NCBI GenBank assembly: GCA_020355165.1
Contig: CP070661.1
Coordinates: 1,807,107 to 1,858,588 of the forward strand
Reading direction: 5' to 3'
DNA length: 51,482 bases
Source: Burkholderiales bacterium
GTDB taxonomy: Bacteria; Pseudomonadota; Gammaproteobacteria; Burkholderiales; Burkholderiaceae_F
Within the stretch, counting starts at the first letter, position 1, and each line of letters begins with the position of its first letter. The position numbers and the translations under genes are program-made. Shown in pieces: positions 20,276 to 30,672 of the stretch. The notes beneath the pieces were generated by a model. It made no database searches, was not told the DNA's origin, and was given only the letters and a program-made list of their open reading frames with translations.

Positions 20276-21019
20276 TCAGGACGCCGCAGCGCAGATGGCG
20301 GCGAATTCCGCCGCCACCAGCGATGCGCCGCCGATCAGTCCACCATCGATATCGGGCTGCGCGAACAGCTCACGCGCGTTGCCCGGCTTCACGCTCCCGC
20401 CGTAGAGAATCCGTGTCCGCTGCGCCGCCTGCGCGTCGGCCCGCGCCAGCTGCTCGCGAATCGCCGCGTGCACCTCCTGCGCCTGTGCCGGCGTGGCCGT
20501 GCGGCCGGTGCCGATCGCCCACACCGGCTCGTAGGCCAGCGCGCCGAAGGCCAGTTGCTCGACCGGGCACTGCGCCAGCAGCGCCGCCATCTGCGCCGCC
20601 ACCACTTCGAGCGTGCGGCCTGCGTCGCGCTCGGTGAGCGTCTCGCCGACGCAGGCGATCGGCTTCAGGCCCAGCGCAATCGCCCGCGCCGCCTTGCCTG
20701 CCACCAGCTCGTTCGTCTCGCCATACAGCGCGCGCCGCTCCGAGTGACCGACGATCACCCAGCGGCAGCCGACGTCGCTCAGCATCTCGCCGGCGACCTC
20801 GCCGGTGTACGCGCCGGGCGCCTGGGCGGAGAGGTTCTGCGCGCCGAGTTCGGCGCCGCTGCCGGCGAGCCCCGCGCCGACCTGCGGCAGGTAGACGAAC
20901 GGCGCGCACACGACGACGTCGCAGGGCGCCGAGACATCGCGCCACGCTGCCAGCCACTGTGCATTGGCGGCGCTCGATCCGTTCATCTTCCAGTTGGCGG
21001 CAACGAGTTTGCGGCGCAT
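20276..21019 (-). CDS. tpiA: Triose-phosphate isomerase
   Basis: Interconverts dihydroxyacetone phosphate and glyceraldehyde 3-phosphate in glycolysis and gluconeogenesis. The 247-aa TIM barrel has all catalytic parts: Asn/Lys in AANWKMNG, His in VGHSERR, Glu in AYEPVWAIGTG with the mobile lid, and the phosphate-binding LYGGSVKPGNA and GGLIGGASL. The long open frame upstream is a shadow of the oxidoreductase gene; the start is the ATG at 21019 (MRRKLVAANWK). It is 29 bp after the quinone oxidoreductase gene. Confidence 0.98.
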   Translation of the reverse strand: MRRKLVAANWKMNGSSAANAQWLAAWRDVSAPCDVVVCAPFVYLPQVGAGLAGSGAELGAQNLSAQAPGAYTGEVAGEMLSDVGCRWVIVGHSERRALYGETNELVAGKAARAIALGLKPIACVGETLTERDAGRTLEVVAAQMAALLAQCPVEQLAFGALAYEPVWAIGTGRTATPAQAQEVHAAIREQLARADAQAAQRTRILYGGSVKPGNARELFAQPDIDGGLIGGASLVAAEFAAICAAAS

Positions 21020-21048
21020 GGCGGGGTCCGGTTCGGCGATCTCGCTGC

Positions 21049-22077
21049 TCAGCCCGCGGCCAACGCGGTGCGCCGGGCAGGCCGCTCCTGCGCCGTCGGA
21101 TCGACCTCGAGCACGATCTTGCCGACGTGCTGGCCCGACTCCATCAGTGCATGGGCGGCGGCCGCTTCGCCCAGCGGAAAGGTCCTGAACAGCACCGGCC
21201 GGATGCGCCCCGTCTCGATCAGCGGCCAGACGACGGCGCGCAGCTTGCGCGCGATCGCGCCCTTGAACTCGACCGGGCGCGGCCGCAGCGTCGAACCGGT
21301 GATCACCAGCCGCCGCCGCAGCACCGCATTCAGGTCGACCTCGGCCCTGGCGCCGCCGAGCAAGGCGATGATCACCAGCCGGCCGTCGTCGGCCAGGCAC
21401 TGGATCTCGCGCGGCACGTAATCGCCGGCCACCATGTCGAGGATCACGTCGACGCCGCGCCCGCCGGTGAACTCCTTTGCCACCTGCGCGAAGTCCTCGC
21501 TACGGTAGTTGATCGCCCGCGTGGCGCCGAGTTCCACGCAGGCGCGGCACTTCTCGTCGGAGCCCGCGGTCGCCAGGACTTCGTTGCCGAGCGCCCTGGC
21601 GAGCTGGATCGCAGTCACGCCGATGCCGCTCGAGCCGCCCTGCACCAGCAGCAGTTCACCGGGCGCCAGATGGGCCCGGTCGTAGACGTTGCTCCAGACG
21701 GTGAAGAACGTCTCCGGCAGTCCCGCCGCCTCGGCGAAGCTCAGGCCCGCCGGCACCGGCAGCAGCTGCGGCACCGGCACGACGCAGTGCTCGGCATAGC
21801 CGCCGCCGGTCACCAGCCCGCACACCGCGTCGCCGACGCTGAAGCCGCTTTCCTCGAGGTCGCCGCCGTCGATCACGCCGGCGACCTCCAGCCCCGGCAC
21901 GTCGGACGCTCCCGGCGGCGGCGCGTAGGCGCCACGCCGCTGCAGGACGTCGGGCCGGTTCACCCCGGCCGCCAGCACCCGCACCAGCGCCTCGCCGCGG
22001 CCGGCGCGCGGCAGCGGCCGCACGGCCCGCCGCAGCACGTCGGGCCCGCCGGGCTGTGAGATCTCGATCGCCTGCAT
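21049..22077 (-). CDS. NAD(P)H:quinone oxidoreductase, zinc-less MDR family (PIG3-like)
   Basis: A medium-chain dehydrogenase/reductase of about 342 aa, most like the TP53I3/PIG3-type quinone oxidoreductases that reduce quinones with NADPH. The GroES-like N domain carries NRPDVLQRRG and GLEVAGVI; the Rossmann fold has LVQGGSSGIGVTAIQLARALG with the nucleotide-binding glycines. The zinc-ligand cysteine cluster of alcohol dehydrogenases is absent. Start is the ATG at 22077 (MQAIEISQPGG); the frame is open upstream only as a shadow of pnp. The physiological substrate is unknown. Confidence 0.92.
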   Translation of the reverse strand: MQAIEISQPGGPDVLRRAVRPLPRAGRGEALVRVLAAGVNRPDVLQRRGAYAPPPGASDVPGLEVAGVIDGGDLEESGFSVGDAVCGLVTGGGYAEHCVVPVPQLLPVPAGLSFAEAAGLPETFFTVWSNVYDRAHLAPGELLLVQGGSSGIGVTAIQLARALGNEVLATAGSDEKCRACVELGATRAINYRSEDFAQVAKEFTGGRGVDVILDMVAGDYVPREIQCLADDGRLVIIALLGGARAEVDLNAVLRRRLVITGSTLRPRPVEFKGAIARKLRAVVWPLIETGRIRPVLFRTFPLGEAAAAHALMESGQHVGKIVLEVDPTAQERPARRTALAAG

Positions 22078-22118
22078 TCGTGCCGCCCGCGGACCTGCCA
22101 CGGTCCGCGCCCTGCCCG

Positions 22119-24239
<2,121 letters not shown>

Positions 24240-24358
24240 GATGGTCATCCTTTGAGCAATGAGCGCGGCCGCCTGCCATTGGCGCGGCTGCCAGCGGCGG
24301 GACGCGATTGCGGCAGTGCCCGCGCACGGGCGGCCGGCGGCCGGTCGAGCGTGCAGCC

Positions 24359-24386
24359 CGGCCCTGCGGGGTCCGCCCCAAGGCCG
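24359..24386 (-). promoter_or_regulatory. Hairpin in the rpsO-pnp intergenic region
   Basis: A stem CGGCC/GGCCG encloses an inner GGGG/CCCC stem, 22 bp downstream of the rpsO stop on the minus strand. In enterobacteria an RNase III-cleaved hairpin and a terminator lie here; this stem occupies the same place but has no T run. A role in processing is inference from position only. Confidence 0.4.
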
Positions 24387-24408
24387 CGGTGCAACGGAGA
24401 GAACACGT

Positions 24409-24678
24409 TTACTTGCGCAGGCCGAGGCTCTCGATCAGCCCCTTGTACGACTCGGGGCTCTTGCCCTTCAGGTAATCGAGCAGCTTGCGGCGGCGGCTGA
24501 CCATCTTCAGCAGGCCACGACGGGAGTGGTGGTCCTTGACGTGGGTCTTGAAGTGCTCGGTCAGTTCGTTGATGCGGGCGGTGAGCAGCGCCACCTGGAC
24601 TTCCGGCGAGCCGGTGTCGCCCTTGACTCGCTGATACTTGGCGACGATCTCGCCCTTGTTGATGCTGGCAACAGGCAT
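24409..24678 (-). CDS. rpsO: 30S ribosomal protein S15
   Basis: An 89-aa primary 16S rRNA-binding protein of the small-subunit platform. The family pattern is complete: [20 protein letters not shown], the [16 protein letters not shown] loop that contacts the rRNA three-way junction, and [11 protein letters not shown]. The ATG at 24678 is preceded by an AAAGGG purine run. A much longer open frame upstream is an artefact of low stop frequency. Confidence 0.98.
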   Translation of the reverse strand: MPVASINKGEIVAKYQRVKGDTGSPEVQVALLTARINELTEHFKTHVKDHHSRRGLLKMVSRRRKLLDYLKGKSPESYKGLIESLGLRK

Positions 24679-24740
24679 GGTTTTTCCCTTTCCGATCAGA
24701 CACGCGGACGCGGAAGGAAGGCCGCGCCGTGAAGCGGTGA

Positions 24741-24746
24741 AGTATA
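24741..24746 (-). promoter_or_regulatory. Possible -10 box for rpsO
   Basis: TATACT on the minus strand, about 60 bases before the rpsO ATG and the only A+T-rich hexamer in this leader. The region 16-18 bases upstream has no good -35 match. Plausible promoter for the rpsO-pnp transcript. Confidence 0.4.
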
Positions 24747-24873
24747 GCCCAACGGCCCGCGCGGCCCGGCTGACCCTAAGGCCCGTCGCCGCCTGGGTCG
24801 CGCCTGCGTCAGCGGGCCCTGGCGCTTCCCCCGGTTGCGCTGCTCGCCGGGTCTGTGCACCATTGCGGCCCCC

Positions 24874-25968
24874 ATGGACACCCTGACCCACGCCCTGTCC
24901 GGTGCGCTGCTGGCCCGCGTGCTCGGCCGCGGCACAGTCGCGCCGACACAGGCCGCCGCACGGCGCGAGCCGCGGATCTTCGGTCCGCCGGTGGCGGTCT
25001 GGCAGGCAGTCGCCGTCGGGCTGACGGCGGCGGCATTCCCCGACGGCGACGTCGTGCTGAAGTGGGTGTCCGACCTCGCTTACCTGCGCGGGCACCGCGG
25101 CGTCACCCACTCCCTGCTGATGCTGCCCCTGTGGGCGGCGCTGCTCGGCGCGCTGGCATCGCTGGCATTCCGCCGCCGCGACGCCTGGCGGCGCTACAGC
25201 TGGCTGGCCGCCGCCTCGATCGCCATCCACATCGCCGGCGACTGGATCACCCAGTTCGGCACCATGCTGCTGGCGCCGCTGTCGGACGAGCGCTTCGGGC
25301 TGGGATCGATATTCATCATCGACCTGGTGCTGACCGGCATCATCGCCACCGGCCTGCTGGGTTCGGCGCTGCTGCCGCGCTCGCGCCTGCCGGCGCTGGC
25401 GGCGCTGGCGCTGCTGCCGGCATGGGTCGGCGTGAGCCTGGTCGGCAAGCAGGAGGCGCTGCAGATCGCCCGCGACTACGCGAAGCGGCATGGCATCGCG
25501 GTCGAGCGCGTCGATGCCGCGCCGCGCCCGGCGTCGCCGTTCAACTGGACGGTGTTCGTCTTCGACGGGCGCGAGTACCACGTCGCCCACGTCAACACGC
25601 GCCGCAGCGAGCCGCTCGTCGCCTCGGCTGATGACAACATCATCCGCCGCTTCTCGGCGCCCTACGCCCCGGCGCACCTGGCGCGCTGGGAACGGCTGCC
25701 CAAGTTCGGTGACGGCACCGCCGAGGCGGCGCTCGCACGAGAGGTCTGGGAGCACCCCGAGTTCGGCTTCTTCCGCTGGTTCGCCATGTTCCCGCTGGTC
25801 TACGCGGTCGAGCGAGGCGAACCGACCTGCGTCTGGTACCGCGACCTGCGCTTCGTCTTCCCCGGCCGCAGCAGCGAGCCGTTCCGCTTCGGCATGTGCC
25901 GCGCCGACGGCGGCGGCTGGGCGCGCTACGCCCTGGACAGCATCGCCGGCCGCGCGGCGGTGCGCTGA
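24874..25968 (+). CDS. Membrane-bound metal-dependent hydrolase, DUF457/YdjM-like
   Basis: A 364-aa integral membrane protein of the YdjM/LexA-regulated hydrolase group (DUF457). Signature residues are [15 protein letters not shown] at the N-terminus, [10 protein letters not shown], the [11 protein letters not shown] motif with paired histidines, and [11 protein letters not shown], which together form the presumed metal site within membrane helices. A soluble C-terminal domain of about 170 residues follows. The ATG at 24874 starts right at the conserved motif; an upstream TTG in frame has no support. It is divergent from rpsO and convergent with leuA. Substrate unknown; family members are linked to membrane lipid or DNA-damage responses only loosely. 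Confidence 0.85.
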   Translation: MDTLTHALSGALLARVLGRGTVAPTQAAARREPRIFGPPVAVWQAVAVGLTAAAFPDGDVVLKWVSDLAYLRGHRGVTHSLLMLPLWAALLGALASLAFRRRDAWRRYSWLAAASIAIHIAGDWITQFGTMLLAPLSDERFGLGSIFIIDLVLTGIIATGLLGSALLPRSRLPALAALALLPAWVGVSLVGKQEALQIARDYAKRHGIAVERVDAAPRPASPFNWTVFVFDGREYHVAHVNTRRSEPLVASADDNIIRRFSAPYAPAHLARWERLPKFGDGTAEAALAREVWEHPEFGFFRWFAMFPLVYAVERGEPTCVWYRDLRFVFPGRSSEPFRFGMCRADGGGWARYALDSIAGRAAVR

Positions 25969-26242
25969 CGGCCCAGGGCCTGATCACGCTGGATGCGGCT
26001 GACGCGTTGGGCCGCGATGCGGACGGACGCGCGAAGGACGGCGGCCGCGCAGGGCCGCTGCCCTGCACAAGCCGTCCGGCAAAGCAGATGCCGCATTTCG
26101 GCCCAACCCTGCGGGTAGGTCAACGGCGGGCGCATTGCGTCGCTGCCGCTTCGCTTGCTGGCATCAGCCAACGGCGCTCGCGGCGCCTCGCACTGCCTCC
26201 CGCCATTGACCTTCGCACTCCCGGCATTGGCGTGAACAGGCC

Positions 26243-27790
26243 CTAAGGCGTCATCGAGGTCTGCGGGTTCAGCCTCTCGGTGGTCGTGTACAGCTTGTTG
26301 AGCGCGTTCAGGTAGGCCTTGGCCGAGGCGGCGACGATGTCGGGGTCGGCGCCGACCCCGTTGACGATGCGGCCGGCCCGCCCCAGGCGCACCGTCACCT
26401 CGCCCTGCGACTCGGTGCCGGTGGTGATGGCGTTGACCGAGTACAGCAGCAGCTCCGAGCCGCTCTTGACCTGCGCCTCGATCGCCCGCAGCGACGCGTC
26501 GACCGGTCCGTTGCCGTCGCTCTCGGCGGCCACCTCCTGGTCGCCGATCGAGAAGACGATGCGTGCGTGCGGCCGCTCGCCGGTCTCCGAGCGCTGCGAC
26601 AGCGACACCAGGCGGAAGTACTCGGCGTGCGGCGTCACCGACTCGTCGGAGAACAGCGACTGGATGTCCTCGTCGAAGATCTCGGCCTTGCGGTCGGCCA
26701 GTTCCTTGAACTTGGCGAAGGCGGCGTTCAGCTCGCCCTCGCTCTCGACCGGGATGCCGAGCTCCTGCACCCGCTGCTTGAAGGCGTTGCGGCCGGACAG
26801 CTTGCCGAGCACGATCCGGTTGGCGACCCAGCCGACGTCCTCGGCGCGCATGATCTCGTAGGTGTCGCGCGCCTTGAGCACGCCGTCCTGGTGGATGCCC
26901 GAGGCGTGCGCGAAGGCATTGGCGCCGACCACCGCCTTGTTCGGCTGCACCAGGAAGCCGGTGATGCCGGAGACCAGCTTCGACGCCGGCACCAGGTGCC
27001 CGGTGTCGACGCCGACTTCCAGTCCGAAATAGTCGCGCCGCGTCTTCACCGCCATCACGACCTCCTCGAGCGAGCAGTTGCCGGCGCGCTCGCCCAGGCC
27101 GTTGATCGTGCACTCGACCTGCCGCGCGCCGCCGATCTTCACTCCGGCCAGCGAGTTGGCCACCGCCATGCCGAGGTCGTTGTGGCAGTGCACCGACCAG
27201 GTCGCCTTGTCCGCGTTGGGGATGCGCCGGCGCAGGTTGGCGATGAATTCGCCGTACAGCTCCGGCACCGCGTAGCCGACCGTGTCGGGGATGTTGATGG
27301 TCGTCGCCCCCTCGGCGATCGCCGTCTCCAGCACCCGGCAGAGGAAATCCGGCTCGGAGCGGTAGCCGTCCTCCGGCGAGAACTCGATGTTGTCGGTGAA
27401 CTGGCGGGCGAAGCGCACCGCCAGTTTCGCCTGCTCGTGCACCTGTTCCGGGCTCATCCGCAGCTTCTTCTCCATGTGCAGCGGCGAGGTGGCGATGAAG
27501 GTGTGGATGCGCCGGTTCTGGCAGCCGGCCAGCGCCTCGGCAGCGCGGCTGATGTCCCTGTCGTTGGCGCGCGCCAGCGAGCAAACCGTCGAGTCCTTGA
27601 CCGCGTTGGCGATCGAGCGCACCGCCTCGAAGTCGCCGTTGCTGGAGGCGGCGAAGCCCGCCTCGATCACGTCGACCCGCAGCCGCTCCAGCTGCTTGGC
27701 GATGCGCAGCTTCTCCTCGCGCGTCATCGAGGCGCCCGGGCTCTGCTCGCCGTCGCGCAACGTGGTGTCGAAAATGATCAGGCGTTCCAT
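26243..27790 (-). CDS. leuA: 2-isopropylmalate synthase
   Basis: The first committed step of leucine synthesis: acetyl-CoA plus 2-oxoisovalerate to 2-isopropylmalate. The 515-aa protein has the HMGL-like TIM barrel with [13 protein letters not shown] (metal-binding Asp), [11 protein letters not shown] and the [13 protein letters not shown] metal histidines, followed by the C-terminal allosteric domain (from about residue 390) that binds leucine. GGAGA precedes the ATG at 27790. It is read from its own promoter beyond a leucine-rich leader peptide, 221 bp after pssA. Both allosteric and leader control are therefore likely. Confidence 0.97.
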   Translation of the reverse strand: MERLIIFDTTLRDGEQSPGASMTREEKLRIAKQLERLRVDVIEAGFAASSNGDFEAVRSIANAVKDSTVCSLARANDRDISRAAEALAGCQNRRIHTFIATSPLHMEKKLRMSPEQVHEQAKLAVRFARQFTDNIEFSPEDGYRSEPDFLCRVLETAIAEGATTINIPDTVGYAVPELYGEFIANLRRRIPNADKATWSVHCHNDLGMAVANSLAGVKIGGARQVECTINGLGERAGNCSLEEVVMAVKTRRDYFGLEVGVDTGHLVPASKLVSGITGFLVQPNKAVVGANAFAHASGIHQDGVLKARDTYEIMRAEDVGWVANRIVLGKLSGRNAFKQRVQELGIPVESEGELNAAFAKFKELADRKAEIFDEDIQSLFSDESVTPHAEYFRLVSLSQRSETGERPHARIVFSIGDQEVAAESDGNGPVDASLRAIEAQVKSGSELLLYSVNAITTGTESQGEVTVRLGRAGRIVNGVGADPDIVAASAKAYLNALNKLYTTTERLNPQTSMTP

Positions 27791-27814
27791 GGTCGTTCTC
27801 CGAAACGGATCGGC

Positions 27815-27884
27815 TCCGCCGGCATCGCGCGGGCGGACGGTCTTGCTCGGGTTGTGGGGGAAGTTATCTGCGCGCTGGGCGCAG
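27815..27884 (-). promoter_or_regulatory. Paired hairpins of a putative leuA attenuator
   Basis: Two stems lie between the leader-peptide leucine codons and leuA. The first (CTGCGC/GCGCAG, 27868-27884) covers the last Leu codon and the peptide stop. The second (TCCGCC/GGCGGA, 27815-27837) ends about 25 bases before the leuA ATG. No T run follows the second stem, so termination would have to be Rho-dependent, or control could act on translation. Confidence 0.4.
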
Positions 27885-27947
27885 CAGTAGGCACAGCAGG
27901 CCGCGGCCGGCTGCGGAAGAGCGGAGGGTCGATGCCTGAGCGAGCAT
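27864..27947 (-). CDS. Putative leucine-rich leader peptide of leuA (27 aa)
   Basis: A small ORF upstream of leuA, in the same direction: it begins [14 protein letters not shown] and ends [13 protein letters not shown] before a TAA. Five of six consecutive codons in its second half are leucine (CTG CTG TGC CTA CTG CTG), including the rare CTA, which is what a leucine-sensing attenuator peptide needs. It ends 73 bp before leuA, and hairpins follow. Nothing resembling a Shine-Dalgarno precedes it: its ATG is only 7 bases from the -10 box, so the mRNA may begin at or next to the start codon. Function is inferred from sequence and position. Confidence 0.65.
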   Translation of the reverse strand: MLAQASTLRSSAAGRGLLCLLLRPARR

Positions 27948-27954
27948 GCACACG

Positions 27955-27983
27955 ACTATAGGGGCAATCGCGCCACCGCACAA
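27955..27983 (-). promoter_or_regulatory. Putative leuA promoter
   Basis: On the minus strand TTGTGC (27978-27983) and TATAGT (27955-27960) are separated by exactly 17 bases. TATAGT matches the sigma-70 -10 consensus at five of six positions; the -35 box is weaker (TTG conserved). The expected start of transcription falls at about 27947, the leader-peptide ATG. Confidence 0.6.
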
Positions 27984-28011
27984 CCGAGCGAGGGCGACCC
28001 GCGGCGCATCG

Positions 28012-28845
28012 TCAGCGCGCGCCGGGCTCCGGCGGCACCGGCCGGGCCGGGTTCGGCTGGCCGCCGAACCAGCGCCAGCCCCAGTAGACGTAGCCGGAGA
28101 CGGCGTAGCAGCAGAACAGCGTGAACAGCGCGATCGGCGGATCGCTCGAAACGAGGAAGATGAGCACGATGATGGCCACCATCACCCAGAAAGGCACGCT
28201 GCGGGCGACGTGGAAGTTCTTGCCGCTGTAGAACGGCGCGCTCGAGACCATCGCCAGGCCGGCGTAGACGGTCAGGCCGAAGGCGACCCACGGCATCGCC
28301 GCATCCCTGATGTGGAACTTGTTGTCGATCGCCAGCCAGACGAAGCCGGCGATCAGCGCCGCCGCGGCCGGGCTCGGCAGGCCCTGGAAGAAGCGCTTGT
28401 CGACCACGCCGAGGTTGGCGTTGAAGCGCGCCAGCCGTGCGGCGGCGCAGGCGCAGTAGACGAAGGCGCCGGCCCACCCCCAGCGGCCGAGCCCGCTGAG
28501 GATCCATTCATACATCACCAGCGCCGGAGCGACGCCGAACGAGGTCATGTCCGACAGCGAGTCGAGCTGCTCGCCGAAGGCGCTTTGCGTGTTGGTCAGC
28601 CGCGCCACGCGTCCGTCCATGCCGTCGAGCACCATGGCGACGAAGATGGCGACCGCCGCCATCTCGAAGCGCTGGTTCATCGCCTGCACGATGGCGAAGA
28701 AGCCGGCGAACAGCGCCGCCATCGTGAACAGGTTGGGCAGCAGGTAGATGCCGCGCCGGCGTGCTGCCGGTCGCGCCGCGAGCTCGTCGGCCACCGGCAC
28801 GGCCGGCCGCAGGAACGGACGCAGCTTGCGGCGGCGGAAGCGCAT
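28012..28845 (-). CDS. pssA: CDP-diacylglycerol-serine O-phosphatidyltransferase
   Basis: Makes phosphatidylserine from CDP-diacylglycerol and serine, a precursor of phosphatidylethanolamine. The 277-aa membrane protein has the complete CDP-alcohol phosphatidyltransferase motif DGx2ARx8Gx3Dx3D, with Asp74/Asp77, Gly91, Asp95 and Asp99 as metal and catalytic residues, among about eight helices. The N-terminus is basic (MRFRRRKLRPF). The open frame runs upstream into psd, but the ATG at 28845 fits the family start. It lies 8 bp after psd, the next enzyme of the pathway, so the two steps are surely co-expressed. Confidence 0.95.
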   Translation of the reverse strand: MRFRRRKLRPFLRPAVPVADELAARPAARRRGIYLLPNLFTMAALFAGFFAIVQAMNQRFEMAAVAIFVAMVLDGMDGRVARLTNTQSAFGEQLDSLSDMTSFGVAPALVMYEWILSGLGRWGWAGAFVYCACAAARLARFNANLGVVDKRFFQGLPSPAAAALIAGFVWLAIDNKFHIRDAAMPWVAFGLTVYAGLAMVSSAPFYSGKNFHVARSVPFWVMVAIIVLIFLVSSDPPIALFTLFCCYAVSGYVYWGWRWFGGQPNPARPVPPEPGAR

Positions 28846-28853
28846 CGGCACGC

Positions 28854-29519
28854 CTAGAGCTCCGCCAGGATGGTGCTGGTCGCCGCGACCCGGTCGCCGA
28901 CCGCCACCCGCGGCCGCGCGGTCAGCGGCAGGTACAGGTCGACCCGCGAGCCGAAGCGGATGAAACCGTAGCGCTGGCCGCGCGCAAGGCGGTCGCCGGC
29001 CTTGACGTAGCACAGGATGCGGCGCGCGATCAGTCCCGCCACCTGCACCACGGTGATCCGCTCGCCGTCGAGCCGCATCACCATCGCGTTGCGCTCGTTC
29101 TCGGTGGAGGCCTTGTCGAGGTCGGCATTGACGAACTTGCCGCGCGAGTACTCGACCCGCTCCACGGTGCCGTCCACCGGCGAGCGGTTCGAGTGCACGT
29201 TGAACACGTTCATGAAGACGCTGATCAGCAGCGTGTCGCGCTCGGTGTAGGGATCGCGCGTTTTCTCGACCTTGACGATGCGGCCGTCGGCCGGCGCCAG
29301 CACGGCGTTGGCCTGCGCCGGCGCCTGGCGCGGCGGGTCGCGGAAGAACTGGATGACGAAGGCCGCCAGCAGCCACAGCGGCACCGACCAGCCGGGGCCG
29401 GCGATGGCCCACACAACGACCGCTGCGGCCAGCGAGGCAATGACAAACGGCCAGCCCTCGCGGGCGATGATCGGGTGCGGATAGGCGGACACTGAGGCGT
29501 TGGCGCGGCGTTCGGTCAC
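28854..29519 (-). CDS. psd: Phosphatidylserine decarboxylase (short type)
   Basis: Decarboxylates phosphatidylserine to phosphatidylethanolamine at the membrane. This is the short, pyruvoyl-dependent form of about 221 aa, as in Burkholderia and Ralstonia. The chain is cut and the pyruvoyl group made at Ser191 in [12 protein letters not shown], near the C-terminus. Catalytic-site landmarks are [21 protein letters not shown] and IARRILCYV. Start taken as GTG 29519; the conserved part begins at [13 protein letters not shown] a dozen codons in, so a later GTG at 29492 is possible. Neither has a clear Shine-Dalgarno. It follows the SIMPL gene by 35 bp. Confidence 0.94.
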   Translation of the reverse strand: MTERRANASVSAYPHPIIAREGWPFVIASLAAAVVVWAIAGPGWSVPLWLLAAFVIQFFRDPPRQAPAQANAVLAPADGRIVKVEKTRDPYTERDTLLISVFMNVFNVHSNRSPVDGTVERVEYSRGKFVNADLDKASTENERNAMVMRLDGERITVVQVAGLIARRILCYVKAGDRLARGQRYGFIRFGSRVDLYLPLTARPRVAVGDRVAATSTILAEL

Positions 29520-29554
29520 TGACCCGCTATGGTATCCGCAACCCGCGCCGCCCT

Positions 29555-30280
29555 TCACGGCGGCAGCAGTCGCGCCTTGCCGTCGACGGTCAGCTGCTGC
29601 AGCGACCGGCCGGCGTCGAATCGCGGCTCCTCCACCGCCGGCGCGCCGCTGGCCGCCATCTCGGCGCGCATGCGCGGCACCGGCGGCGCCGGCGCGACAC
29701 CGAAGTTCAGTTCCTCGAGCCTCACCCGTTCGGCCGGCACCTGCAGCGCTCGCGCTGCGGCAGCCACCTTGTCGTTCAGATTGGCGATCGCCTGCTCGAT
29801 CAGTTCCGCCTCGACCTTGGTGCGCGCCGCGCGCGACAGCCGGAAGTCGATCGCGGCGAGCGCGAGGTACTGCTGCGCGGCGGCGACGGTGCGCGGCAGC
29901 CCGGCGAGATCGGCCGTGCGCAGCTGCACGCCCTGCCTGACGCGCCAGCCGATCAGCCGGCGCTGCGTGCCCGGCTGGTAGACGGGGTAGCTCGAGTAAG
30001 CGGTCGTCTCCACCGCCGCCTTCGGGTCGGCGCGCTTCAGCTGCGCCACGGCGTCGGCCACGCGCTGGTTCACCAGCGACTGCGCGCGCGGCAGGTCCGC
30101 CTCCTGTGTCTCGAAGAAGAACTGCGCCAGCGCCTCGTCGTTGGGAACCTCGACTTCGGCGCTGCCGGTCATCAGCAGCAGCGTGCCTTCGCTGCGTGGC
30201 GCCTGCGGCTGCGCCCGGACAGGGGCCCACAGGACAGCGGCGGCAAGGACGGCGATGGCGGTCAGTACGCGTGCGGACAT
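29555..30280 (-). CDS. SIMPL domain-containing (DUF541) secreted protein
   Basis: A 241-aa exported protein of the SIMPL/DUF541 family. A Sec signal peptide is clear ([23 protein letters not shown], cut before Gln24). The mature part starts with [19 protein letters not shown], the usual SIMPL opening, and has the [24 protein letters not shown] core. The ATG at 30280 is preferred over one at 30340 because it starts the signal peptide and has GAGG upstream. Family members are periplasmic proteins of uncertain role, some linked to oxidative stress. It is the first gene of a SIMPL-psd-pssA unit. Confidence 0.88.
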   Translation of the reverse strand: MSARVLTAIAVLAAAVLWAPVRAQPQAPRSEGTLLLMTGSAEVEVPNDEALAQFFFETQEADLPRAQSLVNQRVADAVAQLKRADPKAAVETTAYSSYPVYQPGTQRRLIGWRVRQGVQLRTADLAGLPRTVAAAQQYLALAAIDFRLSRAARTKVEAELIEQAIANLNDKVAAAARALQVPAERVRLEELNFGVAPAPPVPRMRAEMAASGAPAVEEPRFDAGRSLQQLTVDGKARLLPP

Positions 30281-30672
30281 GGCAACCTCGGCTCGGCGGT
30301 GTTTCGTTGCAAGCGTAGTCGCTCGACGGCGATCAACCAACGACGCCGGGACCGCCGGCGTTCCGGCGGATCGCCCGCTCGCCGCTGGCGAGCAGCGGTG
30401 GCCGCGCGCTGGCCGTCGCGAGCGTCGAAAACGACGGTCGTCGCGACCGCGCCATGCGCCGGCCTATATCGATCGGTATAGGCGAGCGCCGCACGCGGCC
30501 CCGCGCGCGGCGACAGCCTGGCGGCCGGACCTGCCTGAAGCGCGCGCCCGGACCCCGATGGCAGCGGAAATTCTTGGACGCGGCGACGGCGATGCGCTAA
30601 AAAGCACCGTCGATCCGGGACGAGACGACACTCAGCTTCAGCCGGGCAATCCACGATACCGCTGCGCCGGAC
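30281..30672. other. Divergent intergenic region, 392 bp, no convincing gene
   Basis: It separates the SIMPL gene (minus) from the response regulator (plus). A 60-codon arginine-rich plus-strand ORF at 30299-30481 looks spurious. The only marked structure is a 22-bp palindrome at 30462-30483; no clear -35/-10 pair was found. Confidence 0.6.
30462..30483. promoter_or_regulatory. Near-perfect 22-bp palindrome, candidate operator
   Basis: The central 20 bases are CCTATATCGATCGGTATAGG, flanked by G and C that extend the symmetry. Only one pair of positions breaks it. It is A+T-rich in a G+C-rich setting and lies about midway between the two divergent genes, 181 bp from the SIMPL start and 189 bp from the regulator start. 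Likely a dimeric protein's binding site; the protein is not known. Confidence 0.5.

Noticed and set aside
25969..26242. Convergent gap after the DUF457 hydrolase, inspected for a terminator or small gene
   Set aside because: Only scattered short GC stems; no T run, coding signature or RNA-like fold that I could support.
30299..30481. 60-codon plus-strand ORF upstream of the response regulator
   Set aside because: Arginine-rich, no ribosome binding site, overlaps the palindrome and resembles non-coding translation.
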